Positions 9,701 to 23,926 of a stretch of 25,502 bases of DNA are shown here, piece by piece. The notes under the pieces were generated by a model. That model was not told the origin of the DNA. It did no database searches and worked only from the letters and a program-made list of their open reading frames with translations. This stretch comes from Zygnema circumcarinatum. Taxonomy: Eukaryota; Streptophyta; Zygnematophyceae; Zygnematales; Zygnemataceae. The translations under genes were made by a program, and so were the position numbers. Where the stretch lies: the NCBI GenBank assembly GCA_037447605.1, contig CM074815.1, forward strand, positions 485,767-511,268. The letters are read 5' to 3'. Position 1 is the stretch's first letter. Each line of letters opens with the position of its first letter.

Positions 9701-11132
9701 GCTTGTCTGGTCATTTCAGACCAACAGAAAAGCCTCTGCCTGTTCAGAGACTTGTCTCATCGCTTCGCTATGCTTGTATGCCATTTGTTCCACAAAACTA
9801 GTGAAATTTAATTTGCATAAATATCTCATTTGTGTGTTTATAACAAGCGCAATGAAGGAAATGAATGAAAAACCAACAAAAGCCATCTTACAAGCACTGA
9901 AATGGAAACGAAATTGTCTGAAGGAGACACATTCCATAGCTAGTTTCTCATCTTAAACCCAGACTCCCAGTCTTAAGTCATAACGGCGCTCACAATCGCG
10001 AAAGTGGTTTCTGAAATAGACTTCCCGGAATGCTGCCCGAGAAGTGATTATTGCCGAGGAATAGATAACCTAAATTGCATGCACCAAGCTCTCCGGGGAG
10101 GGCTCCGGTGAACCGGTTATGACTCAAGTCCAAGCGTCGGTCCGAGTAGTCAAAGGAGCAAATCTGGGCACTGAACTGAGAGATTTCCCCGCTCAATTGG
10201 TTGTGCGAAAAATCCAATGACAGAAATGTGATGGTTGAAAAATAGGCGGCATTTAAGGCCCCAGTGAGTCTGTTCCTGCTGAAATTGAAGTCTAATCCCA
10301 CACCTATTTTTTTCGTGATACAGTTTGGGATGCTGCCATTTAGGCTGTTGGAGCTGAGGTCGAGGAAATAAACTTTTCCCGAGCACAGCTGGGAGGGGAT
10401 GGGGCCCACCAATGTGAGGGAAGCGAACCCTATATATGACAAATTAGCGGGCCAGAAGGCATTTTCCTGCGGAAGAATGGAGGCCGAGAGATTGTTCATA
10501 CTTAGATCTACGTATTCGAGACTCTCCAGCTGTTTCAGCCATGGAGGAAAAACCCCTGTGAAGGAGTTGTTTGATAGGACCAAACTGACCAGGGCATTCA
10601 AGCTCCCGAGCGGCAGCTTGTCTAGGTCTCCGCTGAACCTATTGTTATACACTTGGAGATAAACCAAGGATGTGAAACTTTCCACCACATCCAAGGTCCC
10701 GTTGAGGTTGTGGTTGGATCCCAAATATAGGCCCTGAAGCTTCGTCAGATTCGCCCAAGAACTTGGAATGGGCCCCTCGAAGTGGTTGTCATTCAGGTTG
10801 AGCTCTGTGAGCTCCGCTAGTTTGCCCACGGCCGGAGGGAGGGCGCCCACGAGCCGGCCCTCCATCAGAGACAAATACGTCACGCGTGCGTCATCGCAAT
10901 CGACGCCCTCCCAGCAGCACGCGCTGGAGACGTTAGATGCCTGCCACGTGTCCAGGATGCCCAGAGGGTCCGCCAGCCCCGCCTTGGCTTCAAGGAGAGC
11001 CTCTGCGTCCGCGGCGTCTATCGTTTGGTCACATTCAGCGCCCATGGCGGCGTCGTATGGAAAGAGGGCGAGGAGGAGGAGGAGCCACGCCGCCATGGCC
11101 GCCCTCCGCCTCCTCGCGGCCGCTGCCGCCAT
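4564..11132 (-). CDS. LRR receptor-like protein kinase, complete, 18 exons, 1009 aa
   Basis: This is a plasma-membrane receptor kinase: LRR ectodomain, one membrane span, cytoplasmic Ser/Thr kinase. The 18 exons join into 3030 nt with all phases matching. Residues 1-32 are a signal peptide (RRRR then WLLLLLALF). An LRR N-cap with CCWEGVDCD follows, then about 20 LRRs to about residue 580, a [10 protein letters not shown] hinge near 603-612, a membrane span at about 624-647 and the kinase at about 688-965. The G-loop is GDGSYG (689-694), the ATP-binding Lys is K710, the helix-C Glu is E726, the catalytic loop is HRDVKSDN (806-813), DFG is at 826-828, and [11 protein letters not shown] is the P+1 region. 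It is therefore an RD kinase with no missing catalytic residue. The start chosen (11132) is the first in-frame ATG and has G at -3 and +4; M13 (11096) is an alternative. Ligand and LRR-RLK subfamily cannot be told from the sequence. Confidence 0.9.
5656..5940. repeat. 84-bp tandem array of degenerate CCCTAA-like motifs in a kinase intron
   Basis: Successive units start CTTAACCCTAACC at 5656, CTTAAACCTAACC at 5740, CTTAACCCTAACC at 5824 and CTTAACCCTAACTC at 5911 (partial). The period is 84, 84 and 87 bp. Each unit mixes CCCTAA, TCCTCTAA and CCTGAAGTTAACC elements. It lies wholly inside intron 15 of the receptor kinase gene, between the catalytic-loop exon and the DFG exon. Confidence 0.85.
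7076..11132 (-). other. Exon map: signal peptide, LRR ectodomain, hinge and membrane span (exons 1-12)
   Basis: Exons in transcript order are 9994-11132, 9560-9628, 9369-9437, 9102-9173, 8833-8952, 8546-8617, 8342-8407, 8031-8099, 7744-7812, 7579-7622, 7292-7363 and 7076-7165. Exons 2-4 and 6-9 are 66-72 nt, each encode one LRR, and all break after the second base of a Leu or Met codon, so repeats can be lost or gained without shifting frame. Exon 5 (120 nt) is the exception and inserts a non-consensus segment ([14 protein letters not shown]). Exon 1 carries about a dozen LRRs with no intron. Exon 10 encodes the NPGLDILC C-cap, exon 11 the Pro-rich hinge and exon 12 the membrane span. Acceptors are mostly TGCAG or TTCAG and donors GTAAGT, GTGAGT or GTGAGC. 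The donor of exon 9 (GTGTAA) is the least certain; it was chosen because it keeps phase and reaches the Cys cap. Confidence 0.85.
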
Positions 11133-12061
11133 GGCTTGGACTTCCGGACGAGCTTGCCGCCATGAAGGTTTGACACGCGGGGAAGCGACGCGAGCCAACG
11201 GGAAAAACGGTTTTTGGGTACCGTACGGTACTTCTCGTACGATTTGTACATTGGTCCGTACTGAACGAGACCGGGCAGCAGGCAGGATGTACGGAGCGTG
11301 AGCAAAGGCAGGTCCGCCAATCGGGATCCACCGACCAGAATAGCAAAGTTTACAAAAACTAGTAAGCTAATTCACAAACGACAATACGTTTATGAGTTGC
11401 AAAGTACTATTTTTACGAAGATCCACTAAACAACACAAAGTGACGCGCCCTACGGACCTTGTAGACCAAATCTGTCGGATGCTCCAGGGTTCAAGGAATG
11501 GGTGCGGAACTGCGGACCTATTGCTTGGGGGCTTTCACACCTTGAAGGCGCTCGTTGTTGTCATTTGTATACCGACCTTCGTCCGTACACATTCGACCTG
11601 TACGGTTGCATGCCAGCGTGGCAGTCGCACGCTGCCGGATCTTTGGTTGCCACGTGGTGGAACGCGAATGGTCGTGACGGCGTTATGGCGCCTCCGCAGG
11701 AGAGTACTGTACAGTAGGACGATCCTGAACGTCGGCGTGGCAGCCACGTTGGCACCACGTCAGCGAAACGCGGCCTCATAGGACCCAGGGAACGTCGTTT
11801 TTTGTGCGACGACGCCACGCGAAACGCGCTCATAGAACCTGGCCCTAAATCGAATTCATGAAAATAGTTTTACCCCATTTTCGAGTGCGAATGCGGGTCA
11901 TTACTCACGAGTCACGAGTCTCACGATTTCAAGGGTTTACAACTGAAAACTGGAAACTGCGCTGGCCTGGACTGCTGACGTACGCACAACGTCAAAAGGA
12001 AAGTAATCAGTTTGCCCCCATGAAAACGGCCCTAGGCCACTAGACTCCTGCCTTCTCCATG

Positions 12062-12079
12062 CACGTGTCATGACACGTG
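12062..12079. promoter_or_regulatory. Perfect 18-bp double G-box palindrome
   Basis: CACGTGTCATGACACGTG is its own reverse complement and consists of two inverted CACGTGTC boxes, the plant G-box/ABRE core bound by bZIP and bHLH dimers (known for the motif). It is about 260 bp upstream of the NUFIP1-like ATG of copy 1. Binding here is inference. Confidence 0.6.
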
Positions 12080-12188
12080 TCGGGACTAGTTAGCTCAATT
12101 TCTATGGAAATTCTTGAATAAAACTGCGAACTGAACTGGTTGGCATAAATTCAAATTTTTTGACGAAATCCGTATCGTATCGTATCGT

Positions 12189-12281
12189 ATGGACCCACAG
12201 TACAGTACTCCAATGCGCCTCCCCCTCCCCCCCTCCCTTTCCCCACCTCCGCCCCCTCTGCAGGAGCGCCCCGCCCGGTAG
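12189..12281 (+). other. Upstream ORF in the NUFIP1-like leader (repeated at 14258-14350)
   Basis: An ATG within the (CGTAT)4 end opens a 30-codon Pro/Leu-rich frame ending in TAG, out of frame with and 43 bp short of the main ATG. It could act as a uORF only if transcription starts upstream of it, which the sequence does not show. Confidence 0.35.
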
Positions 12282-12324
12282 CCGTACGGTCTCCCTCCTC
12301 GTGCCACGTGTCACCCCCGCTGCT

Positions 12325-13803
12325 ATGTATCCCTCCTCCCGTCCCTCCGTCCCGCCCTCTCCGATGCAGTCCATGGTCATGGCGGGCCCTCCCCCCCACC
12401 CCTCCGCGCCCTTCATCCCCTTCGTCGGCGCCATGGCTGCTCCGCCGCCCCTTCCCTCCCATGGGCCTCCTCCCGGGGGGACCTTCATTGCCCAAGTGGC
12501 CCCCGGGGAACATGCCACGTGGATGCCCTCGCATGTTGCCACGTGGCAGGTAAACATGCATGTCCCGGGGAGCTGGCAGGGAGGCCCTTCGCCGCCGCCG
12601 CCGCGTCCGCCGCCGCAGGTGATGCTCCGCTTGACACGTGGACGGCTGGGATGCGTGAGGGTTTAGGGTTTAGGGTTCACAGCGGCCGGTATCAGGGCTC
12701 GCATTTTTATGTGAAGAGTTCAAAATTTAGGTTTCAGGGTTTAAGATTCAGAGTTTAGGGTTAACGGCGTCGGCATTAGGGCCTAGGGTTTTGAACCTAG
12801 GGTCGAGGTTCCAGGGTTTAGGGTTTAAGTGTAGATTCAGGTTTTGGGCTTTGCGAGTTTCGGAAGCCCTCAAACCCTAAACCCCTGAAATCTGACAGCC
12901 TCAAGATGTCCAAACCCACGTAACCTCTAAAATATCAAGGCCCTAAACCCATAAACCCTAAACTCTTGAAACCCTAAATCTCTGTGACCGTACCCACCAC
13001 TCTCTCCTCAACCCTAAAGCTTTTGAACTTCAAACCCGAAGCGCCTAATTTTCTAAAACCCTAAACACTAAACCCTAACCTTCAAGCCTAAACCCTAAAT
13101 TTTTCCGACTAAGGCCCTGAACCCTAAAACCTAAGGTCCTCCAACCGAGGTCCTGAACCCCCCCCCACCCAAAATTGCAGCCCAGCGGGCCCCCCCCTCC
13201 GCCCCTCCCACAGGGAGCTCCGTTCCGGGGTCCGCAGCCGCCCCTCCCGGCCTATCCCCCCCCGCCACGTGGCCCACATCTGCAGCCTCCACTGTCCATT
13301 CAGCCGCCTTCCCACCCTTCGTTGTTTTCTCCTGGCCGTACACCTGGAGTACAACAGAGTTTCGGCAGTATTATGGCGCCGCCTCCCCCAGTTCCACCTT
13401 CCCCACTGCAGGCTCCTTCTGGTTGGAACGGATTTCCGCCTCAGGGTTTAGAGCGGAGCCAGGGTTCAGGGCCGACCTCCTCCTTCGAGCACGGGAGAGG
13501 GAGGGGAGGGAGAGGGGGTGGGAGAGGGGGAGTAGCGGGAGGGGGAGGAGGGGGAGGGAGAGGGGGAGGAGGGGGAGGAGGAGGGGGAGGGGAAGGGAGG
13601 TGGGGAGGGAGAGGCGAAGGAAGGTGGGGAGGGAGAGGGGAAGGGAGAGGAGGGAGAGGTAGAGGGGGAGGGGGAGGGAGGGGCGGAGGGAGAGGATTTG
13701 GGGCTCCTGCGGGAGGAGGAGGGAGAGTCCACCAAGTGGTTTCAAGCAAGGGAGGCGGAAACCAACAGGGGAGGGTTCAAGGCACTTCTGAAAACGGTGC
13801 AGT
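12325..13803 (+). CDS. Duplicate copy of NUFIP1-like exons 1 and 2 (probable assembly artefact)
   Basis: Exon 1 is 12325-12618 and exon 2 is 13181-13803, encoding the Pro-rich N-terminus and RGG region seen again at 14394-15893. No exon 3 follows before the gap. Taken literally this would be a truncated tandem copy, but its identity to copy 2 and the abutting gap argue that it is the same locus sequenced from an overlapping contig. It should not be counted as a second gene. Confidence 0.75.
12657..13140. repeat. Telomere-like TTTAGGG/CCCTAAA array, intron 1, copy 1
   Basis: Degenerate TTTAGGG units run along the plus strand to about 12850, then the orientation switches and CCCTAAA units continue to about 13140. 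The same array, 21 bp longer, is at 14726-15230. Confidence 0.85.
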
Positions 13804-14176
13804 GTGAGCATCTGAAACCTAAAATGAGTTTATTTGAAAAAAAAATCTGAACTCTGAAACTCGCCTGCCCTAAAAGCATGTGAACCCTAAAGCATCCGAG
13901 TTCTAAAAAGTCACAAGACCATCTCCTGCAGCAGAAGGTCAAGAAAATGAAAACGAAAAGAAGATCATTTTTTTTTTTTTAAAGGCGAAGGAAAAGCTCG
14001 AGGGTTTCAAACGTGAACTTTCTCGGATTCAAAATATATTTTGAAGATAAATACTCTGGTTCCTCGTTTCCGTTTTTTTTTCAATTTTTCCCCTTGCTTC
14101 CTTTTTTCCTTTATTAAGTAGTTGTCTCTTTTCTCATTGTTGTCTTATTTATTCCCCTTACCTTCTCCCCACCTTC

Positions 14177-14186
14177 NNNNNNNNNN
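14177..14186. other. Assembly gap (10 N)
   Basis: Ten unresolved bases join the two contigs. The left contig ends in the same sequence (CCTTCTCCCCACCTTC) that continues into real sequence at 16251-16266, and the right contig starts with the sequence found at 12118. Confidence 0.98.
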
Positions 14187-14393
14187 ATAAAACTGCGAAC
14201 TGAACTGGTTGGCATAAATTCAAATTTTTTGACGAAATCCGTATCGTATCGTATCGTATGGACCCACAGTACAGTACTCCAATGCGCCTCCCCCTCCCCC
14301 CCTCCCTTTCCCCACCTCCGCCCCCTCTGCAGGAGCGCCCCGCCCGGTAGCCGTACGGTCTCCCTCCTCGTGCCACGTGTCACCCCCGCTGCT

Positions 14394-20071
<5,678 letters not shown>

Positions 20072-20105
20072 TGTGAGGGAAGAGTGTGACTTACTCGGTG
20101 ATGGT

Positions 20106-20270
20106 GATTTGGTCAAAAGGTCAAGGGAATTGATTAAGGGGTTGACTGATTTGGTTAAGGGGCCGACAGGTTCGGTTTGGACAAAAGAATTTGGTTAGGG
20201 GCTTGACTGATTTGGTTGAGAGGTCGACGGATTCAGTTGAGATGCTGACTGGATCGGTTAAGTCCCCTTC
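20106..20270 (+). repeat. 21-bp degenerate tandem repeat
   Basis: About eight units of GATTTGGTTAAGGGGCCGACT-like sequence with varied length and bases, for example GATTTGGTTAAGGGGCCGAC and GATTTGGTTGAGAGGTCGAC. The period is a multiple of three and starts 34 bp after the stop codon. Confidence 0.75.
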
Positions 20271-20414
20271 TCCTCTCAAGGCGCTAATAAAAAAAAGGAT
20301 TTTACTTTGGTTCGAACCTCTAAAAATTCAAAAAAAGTGAGAAAAATGAAGAAGGAGAAGCCAGGGGGCATCATTGCGCTTTGGCCAAAGTTTATCTGCT
20401 GTTTTTTTTTTTTC

Positions 20415-20419
20415 ATTTT

Positions 20420-20450
<31 letters not shown>

Positions 20451-20480
20451 ATCGCTCTCTCTCTCTCTATATATATAGAT
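20415..20480. repeat. CT microsatellite and AT run
   Basis: A T-rich stretch leads into (CT)n with one TATCG interruption, then TATATATATAG. It is simple sequence and non-coding. Confidence 0.8.
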
Positions 20481-20568
20481 GTATACAATGCAGAAATAAA
20501 TGCTTTTTTTTTTGGGTAGTCCTAAATCCACTCCGTTTTTGTCTAGACACAGACTTTTTTTCGCGGGA

Positions 20569-20698
20569 CAGATTTTAAAATAGACAAAAAAGGATTAAAA
20601 ACGGAAAATGCTTTTTCCAAACCTTTTTGGAATCGATACACACCTTTTTCCGTCAGCCAGATTTTATTTATTCAAAACGAGGAAAATGATGCCCCGAC
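20569..20698 (+). repeat. Relic of the foldback-element arm
   Basis: It matches the subterminal part of the 1718-3716 element (about 1769-1895): CAGATTT, GGATTAAAAACGGAAAATG, ACCTTTTTGGAATCGATAC, CCGTC.G..AGATTTTATTT and AGGAAAATGAT occur in the same order. The outermost 50 bp of the terminal repeat and any inverted partner are missing here, so this is a truncated copy. Confidence 0.75.
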
Positions 20699-22100
20699 TA
20701 GGGATGGATTAGTTACGACTATATATTATATATTATATTATACAACTGTGACGACTAGATAACGGCTGATATATATTAATTTACAACGCCTTTACAACAT
20801 GTACGGTCAGACGGTCGTACGGTCGAACGACTGTACGGTATTATGCGGTACGGATGCACGAGCAGACAGAGTGAACCAGACGGACGCATTTCGCAACGCT
20901 GTAGCGTAACGGAGCTGCGTTCGACGGATTTGCGTCAGTTCAATTGTACTTGACATATGCCTCTTCCGTGTCACGGATCAACGGAATCCAGGAGCTGCCA
21001 ACGGAGATTGAGAGAAGGCGGCGCCATGCGTTGGCGGTCCACGGAACGGCACACTATCCAGCAAGGCGCACTCGGGAACACCGCCTAAGGCCGCCGATTA
21101 TCATTCGTTGACCTATCCGAAGGCTCCACGTAGTCAGTCAGGCCTCTCAGTGGGCAGTTGGCCAATCAGAGACTGTCACTGCTAAGACTCAAGATCTATT
21201 GTCAGTGTTAAGTAGATGGGATGTCAGTGATGCTTGTTTGTCTTTTAGTGCTGGGCTTAGTATTTGTATTTGCTGTGTGGTTTGTTGTCTTGTTCTTCTT
21301 TTCTTCTTTTCCTTCCTCTTCAATTACAGCAACAGGTGCTAAGTAAGAGAGAGAGAGAGAGAGAGAGTTCCATGCCATGATGTAGAGAGAGAAAGAGTCT
21401 CTTGCCGACAAAGATTTAGACGTCCCATTCGTGCCCCCAAGACAAAAGATTTCAAAGTGAGAAGACAATTTCATTGTAATGACATTCTCACCAAATCACC
21501 GGTCAGTGAGTTTCCAAAATACCACCTTATCTAAGTTGTGTTTTCCCACTGATGTCACAATCCCAAGCCCCTATCTTGCTCTATCCTGCCTTGCATAACT
21601 CTCAATGAACAATGATCACTAGAAGCTCAGCTAAGACTAGCCGAGGAGAGTGACAGGAGGAGGGTCCCTAAGGAAGGGCTCTCTTGGCGCGATCAAGCCA
21701 CCACGGTAGGAACGTTCCTCTGCATCCCTACGCCTCACGCTGCATTCCTCCTCAATCCCCCTGATCCTCGCTCTATGCCGCAGTGCACTCCACAAAGACT
21801 ACCCCAACCTCCGCCAGCCAAGCCAAAGACGACGCCGTGGTCACTGCAGACAAAGATCTCAAGCGACTAGCTCAAGAATCTCCTTTTAACCCCACTCTAT
21901 CTTGCACGAGATGAAGGTTTTGCGTATCCACGCATCTTTGATACGCGAGGCTGCCGATCCCGTGACCCGCCATGCCTCGGCCATGGATTTAAGAGCTGCA
22001 ACAAGAGGGACAAGCGTATCTTCATGAGTATTCGCATGGGAGACTTGGGACTCAAGAAGAACAAAGCATCCAAATCCAAGGACTTGATTCGCACTGTGAG
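20699..22100. other. Unannotated stretch before the retroelement
   Basis: AT-rich palindromic sequence (TATATTATATATTATATT) at about 20720-20745 and GTACGG-rich sequence at about 20800-20855 are followed by unique-looking DNA, a (GA)n at about 21350-21367, and frames from about 21790 that are weakly protein-like but broken. Parts of it may be the 5' LTR and leader of the retroelement that follows, but I could not find a paired LTR or a primer-binding site. Confidence 0.4.
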
Positions 22101-22128
22101 GAAGAAGCAGCCAGAGAAAGACTAAACA

Positions 22129-23828
22129 TGGGCATCACCAAAGAGAACCCTTATCCCAGTCTGGCTTACCTTGAGCAGATCGAGTCGATTGAAGAGCTGC
22201 AGCCGACTCCATCTAGGCAGTGATGGCCATAAACTTCGCTGGCAATATGCACACCGGATGATCAAGCTTGCAGCCTGCCCAGTCGCTGTCACGGCCGCAG
22301 ATGCCGTGAGGAGAGGAGTGCCGTTCGAACCTGAGGTCCCCACCGCGGCCCACCAGAGACGGAACCCACGGATCTCTGGCCGGATAACTTCATGTAATTG
22401 TGTGAGTCTTGTCCTCCAAACCACCTCTCGGGCGCTCAACTTACCATCCGCAGCCCTGTAAGTGAGCTTACTCCTTGGGGTGGGCAAGGTGATCATCGCG
22501 AAGGGACCTCCAGCTTGCACCAACCTCCGCAGAAGCACACGAAATGATTCGAAGTTTCCCAAAGAAGATGGAAGAGATGATGACCAAACTGAAAGCAATG
22601 ATTCCTGAAAAGAGTGAGGTGAGGGATACCACGGGCATCATCACAAGAGGCTTCACCGGCAAGCAGGAAGATGCAGAAGCATGGTTGAGACACCTTGAGG
22701 AGAAGGCAGCCGCTAGCGTAATTCGGCGAGGGCTCAATGGACTCAAGCCGCCCTTGAGCTGGAAGGAGAGGCTGCCAATCGAAGCGTCCCAAATCGCATA
22801 GCGGATGTCAGTTTTCTGCGAACTGACAAGGGACACATTCGGCAGTGCTGCATTAACGCCAGATTTCGTGATCCGACACCGTATAGAATCGACTTCAAGT
22901 ACATAGAATGCTACAAAGATGAGCGGTCGCTTGAATTCACCGAAGGTTTGTGCGATGGCAATACCATCGAACTTGCCTGACTTTCCGGTTCTTAGTGGTT
23001 CCAAGTAAGGCCATCACCGGTAGCTGATCTCCACTGATCGTGGAGTCGTAGCATGACAACCCACCAAAGCAGATGCCCGTGCCCTTGTTAGAAAGGGCAG
23101 AGCTTAATTCAAAGCGATCAAGAGAGAGGCAACTCACATGTACCTAATTACATTACATGAACGCCATGATCCAATGAAGATCGACTCTACCAAAGAGTTC
23201 CTCAAGACACGTAATCGCGAGCGGCGATCCTCGGCGCTACATCTTTCTAGAACAAGCCGCCTTCTCCTGCGAGATCCTCGCTAAGACGCCCGCCGCTGTG
23301 GGTGCAGCCTCTCGCCATAGCCAGCATCGCATCAAGCCCCCTTCCTTTCCATACCCTATGATCCCGTGACGCCCCATTGAGCCGGGCGTGAATCCTCACA
23401 TACCAGATGTTTTCTCGCCCGTGGATATCGGGCTCTATTCCGGACGACACCCGGCGAGAGAGAAGCCGCCAGGCCGACCCCGCGCTGGCCGGATGACGCA
23501 GGTAGGGGTTCCAGAGGGCGTCTGTCTTGCCTGCGGCCTGAATCATAATCCGCGGCTGCGTTGCGGACCATGGACCTGCACCTTCTGTCAGATCACGGGA
23601 CATGATGCCCGTGTGTGCATGCGGAGACTCTCAAGGAGAAGGCCCTCGAAGGGAAAGAGGCAAAGTGGGAGCCTACCTCGCCGACGCCTTCATGGATATG
23701 CTCCCGGGCTACTCCCCACACCGCCGAACTCCAAATTCTTCGCTCTCGGGCCCACCTCCTTCACACCAAGCACACCATCCTCAAGTAACGCCCTATCCAC
23801 TGCACCCCATGGACTCTTCCCCTATTAA
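22129..23828 (+). pseudogene. gag-like region, frame-disrupted, with CCHC zinc knuckle
   Basis: A gag-like helical segment is read in one frame at 22544-22801 (IRSFPKKMEEMMTKLKAMI and WLRHLEEKAAA) and ends in TAG. The nucleocapsid part lies in another frame at 23388-23828. The knuckle CTFCQITGHDARVC (23577-23618) fits CX2CX4HX4C exactly; just before it CLACGLNHNPRLRC (23523-23564) looks like a degenerate second knuckle. Several short frames between them cannot be joined without shifts, so either the copy has decayed or it is composite. Nucleocapsid knuckles bind the element's RNA (family knowledge). Confidence 0.65.
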
Positions 23829-23926
23829 ACACATTAAACAGCCTGACTGGCCGCTTCACACAAGACGCTTCATAGATTACACGGGCATTACAACCGCTTT
23901 GGTCCGGTCCCCATCACTTCAAGAGG

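Larger units (their letters stand above)
11133..12324. promoter_or_regulatory. Intergenic region between the divergent receptor kinase and NUFIP1-like genes
   Basis: About 1.2 kb separates the two start codons, which point away from each other, so both promoters and 5' UTRs should be here. It contains the 14-bp palindrome GTACCGTACGGTAC at 11218-11231, several CACGTG cores (around 11652, 12062, 12074 and 12304), a (CGTAT)4 run at 12171-12190, and a degenerate direct repeat near 11762-11845 (GCGAAACGCG followed by CTCATAG.ACC). I see no convincing gene. Bases from 12118 rightward belong to the duplicated contig end. Confidence 0.6.
12118..14176 (+). repeat. Duplicated segment, copy 1 (end of left contig)
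   Basis: These 2059 bp look identical to 14187-16266 apart from a 21-bp block missing near 13079. The copy ends exactly at the N run. It contains the NUFIP1-like 5' region, exon 1, intron 1, exon 2 and the start of intron 2. An unmerged contig overlap is the simplest reading. Confidence 0.9.
20072..20568. other. Downstream flank of the NUFIP1-like gene
   Basis: No gene is seen. It contains the 21-bp tandem repeat (20106-20270), then T-runs, a CT tract and a short AT run (about 20401-20480). The 3' UTR and polyadenylation site should lie here. AATAAA-type strings occur at 20285 and 20495, but I cannot choose between them. Confidence 0.5.

Noticed and set aside
11392-11781. 129-codon plus-strand frame in the divergent intergenic region
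   Set aside because: Composition looks random, there is no domain, and its start lies in the likely promoter region of two genes.
13371-13811. Minus-strand Pro/Ser/Leu-rich frames opposite exon 2 (also 15461-15901)
   Set aside because: They are the reverse complement of the GGGAGG coding minisatellite. The plus-strand reading fits splice phases and the NUFIP1 protein.
22468-23004. 178-codon minus-strand frame within the retroelement
   Set aside because: It is antisense to gag-like sequence, with no domain. The plus strand carries the zinc knuckle and RT in the expected order.
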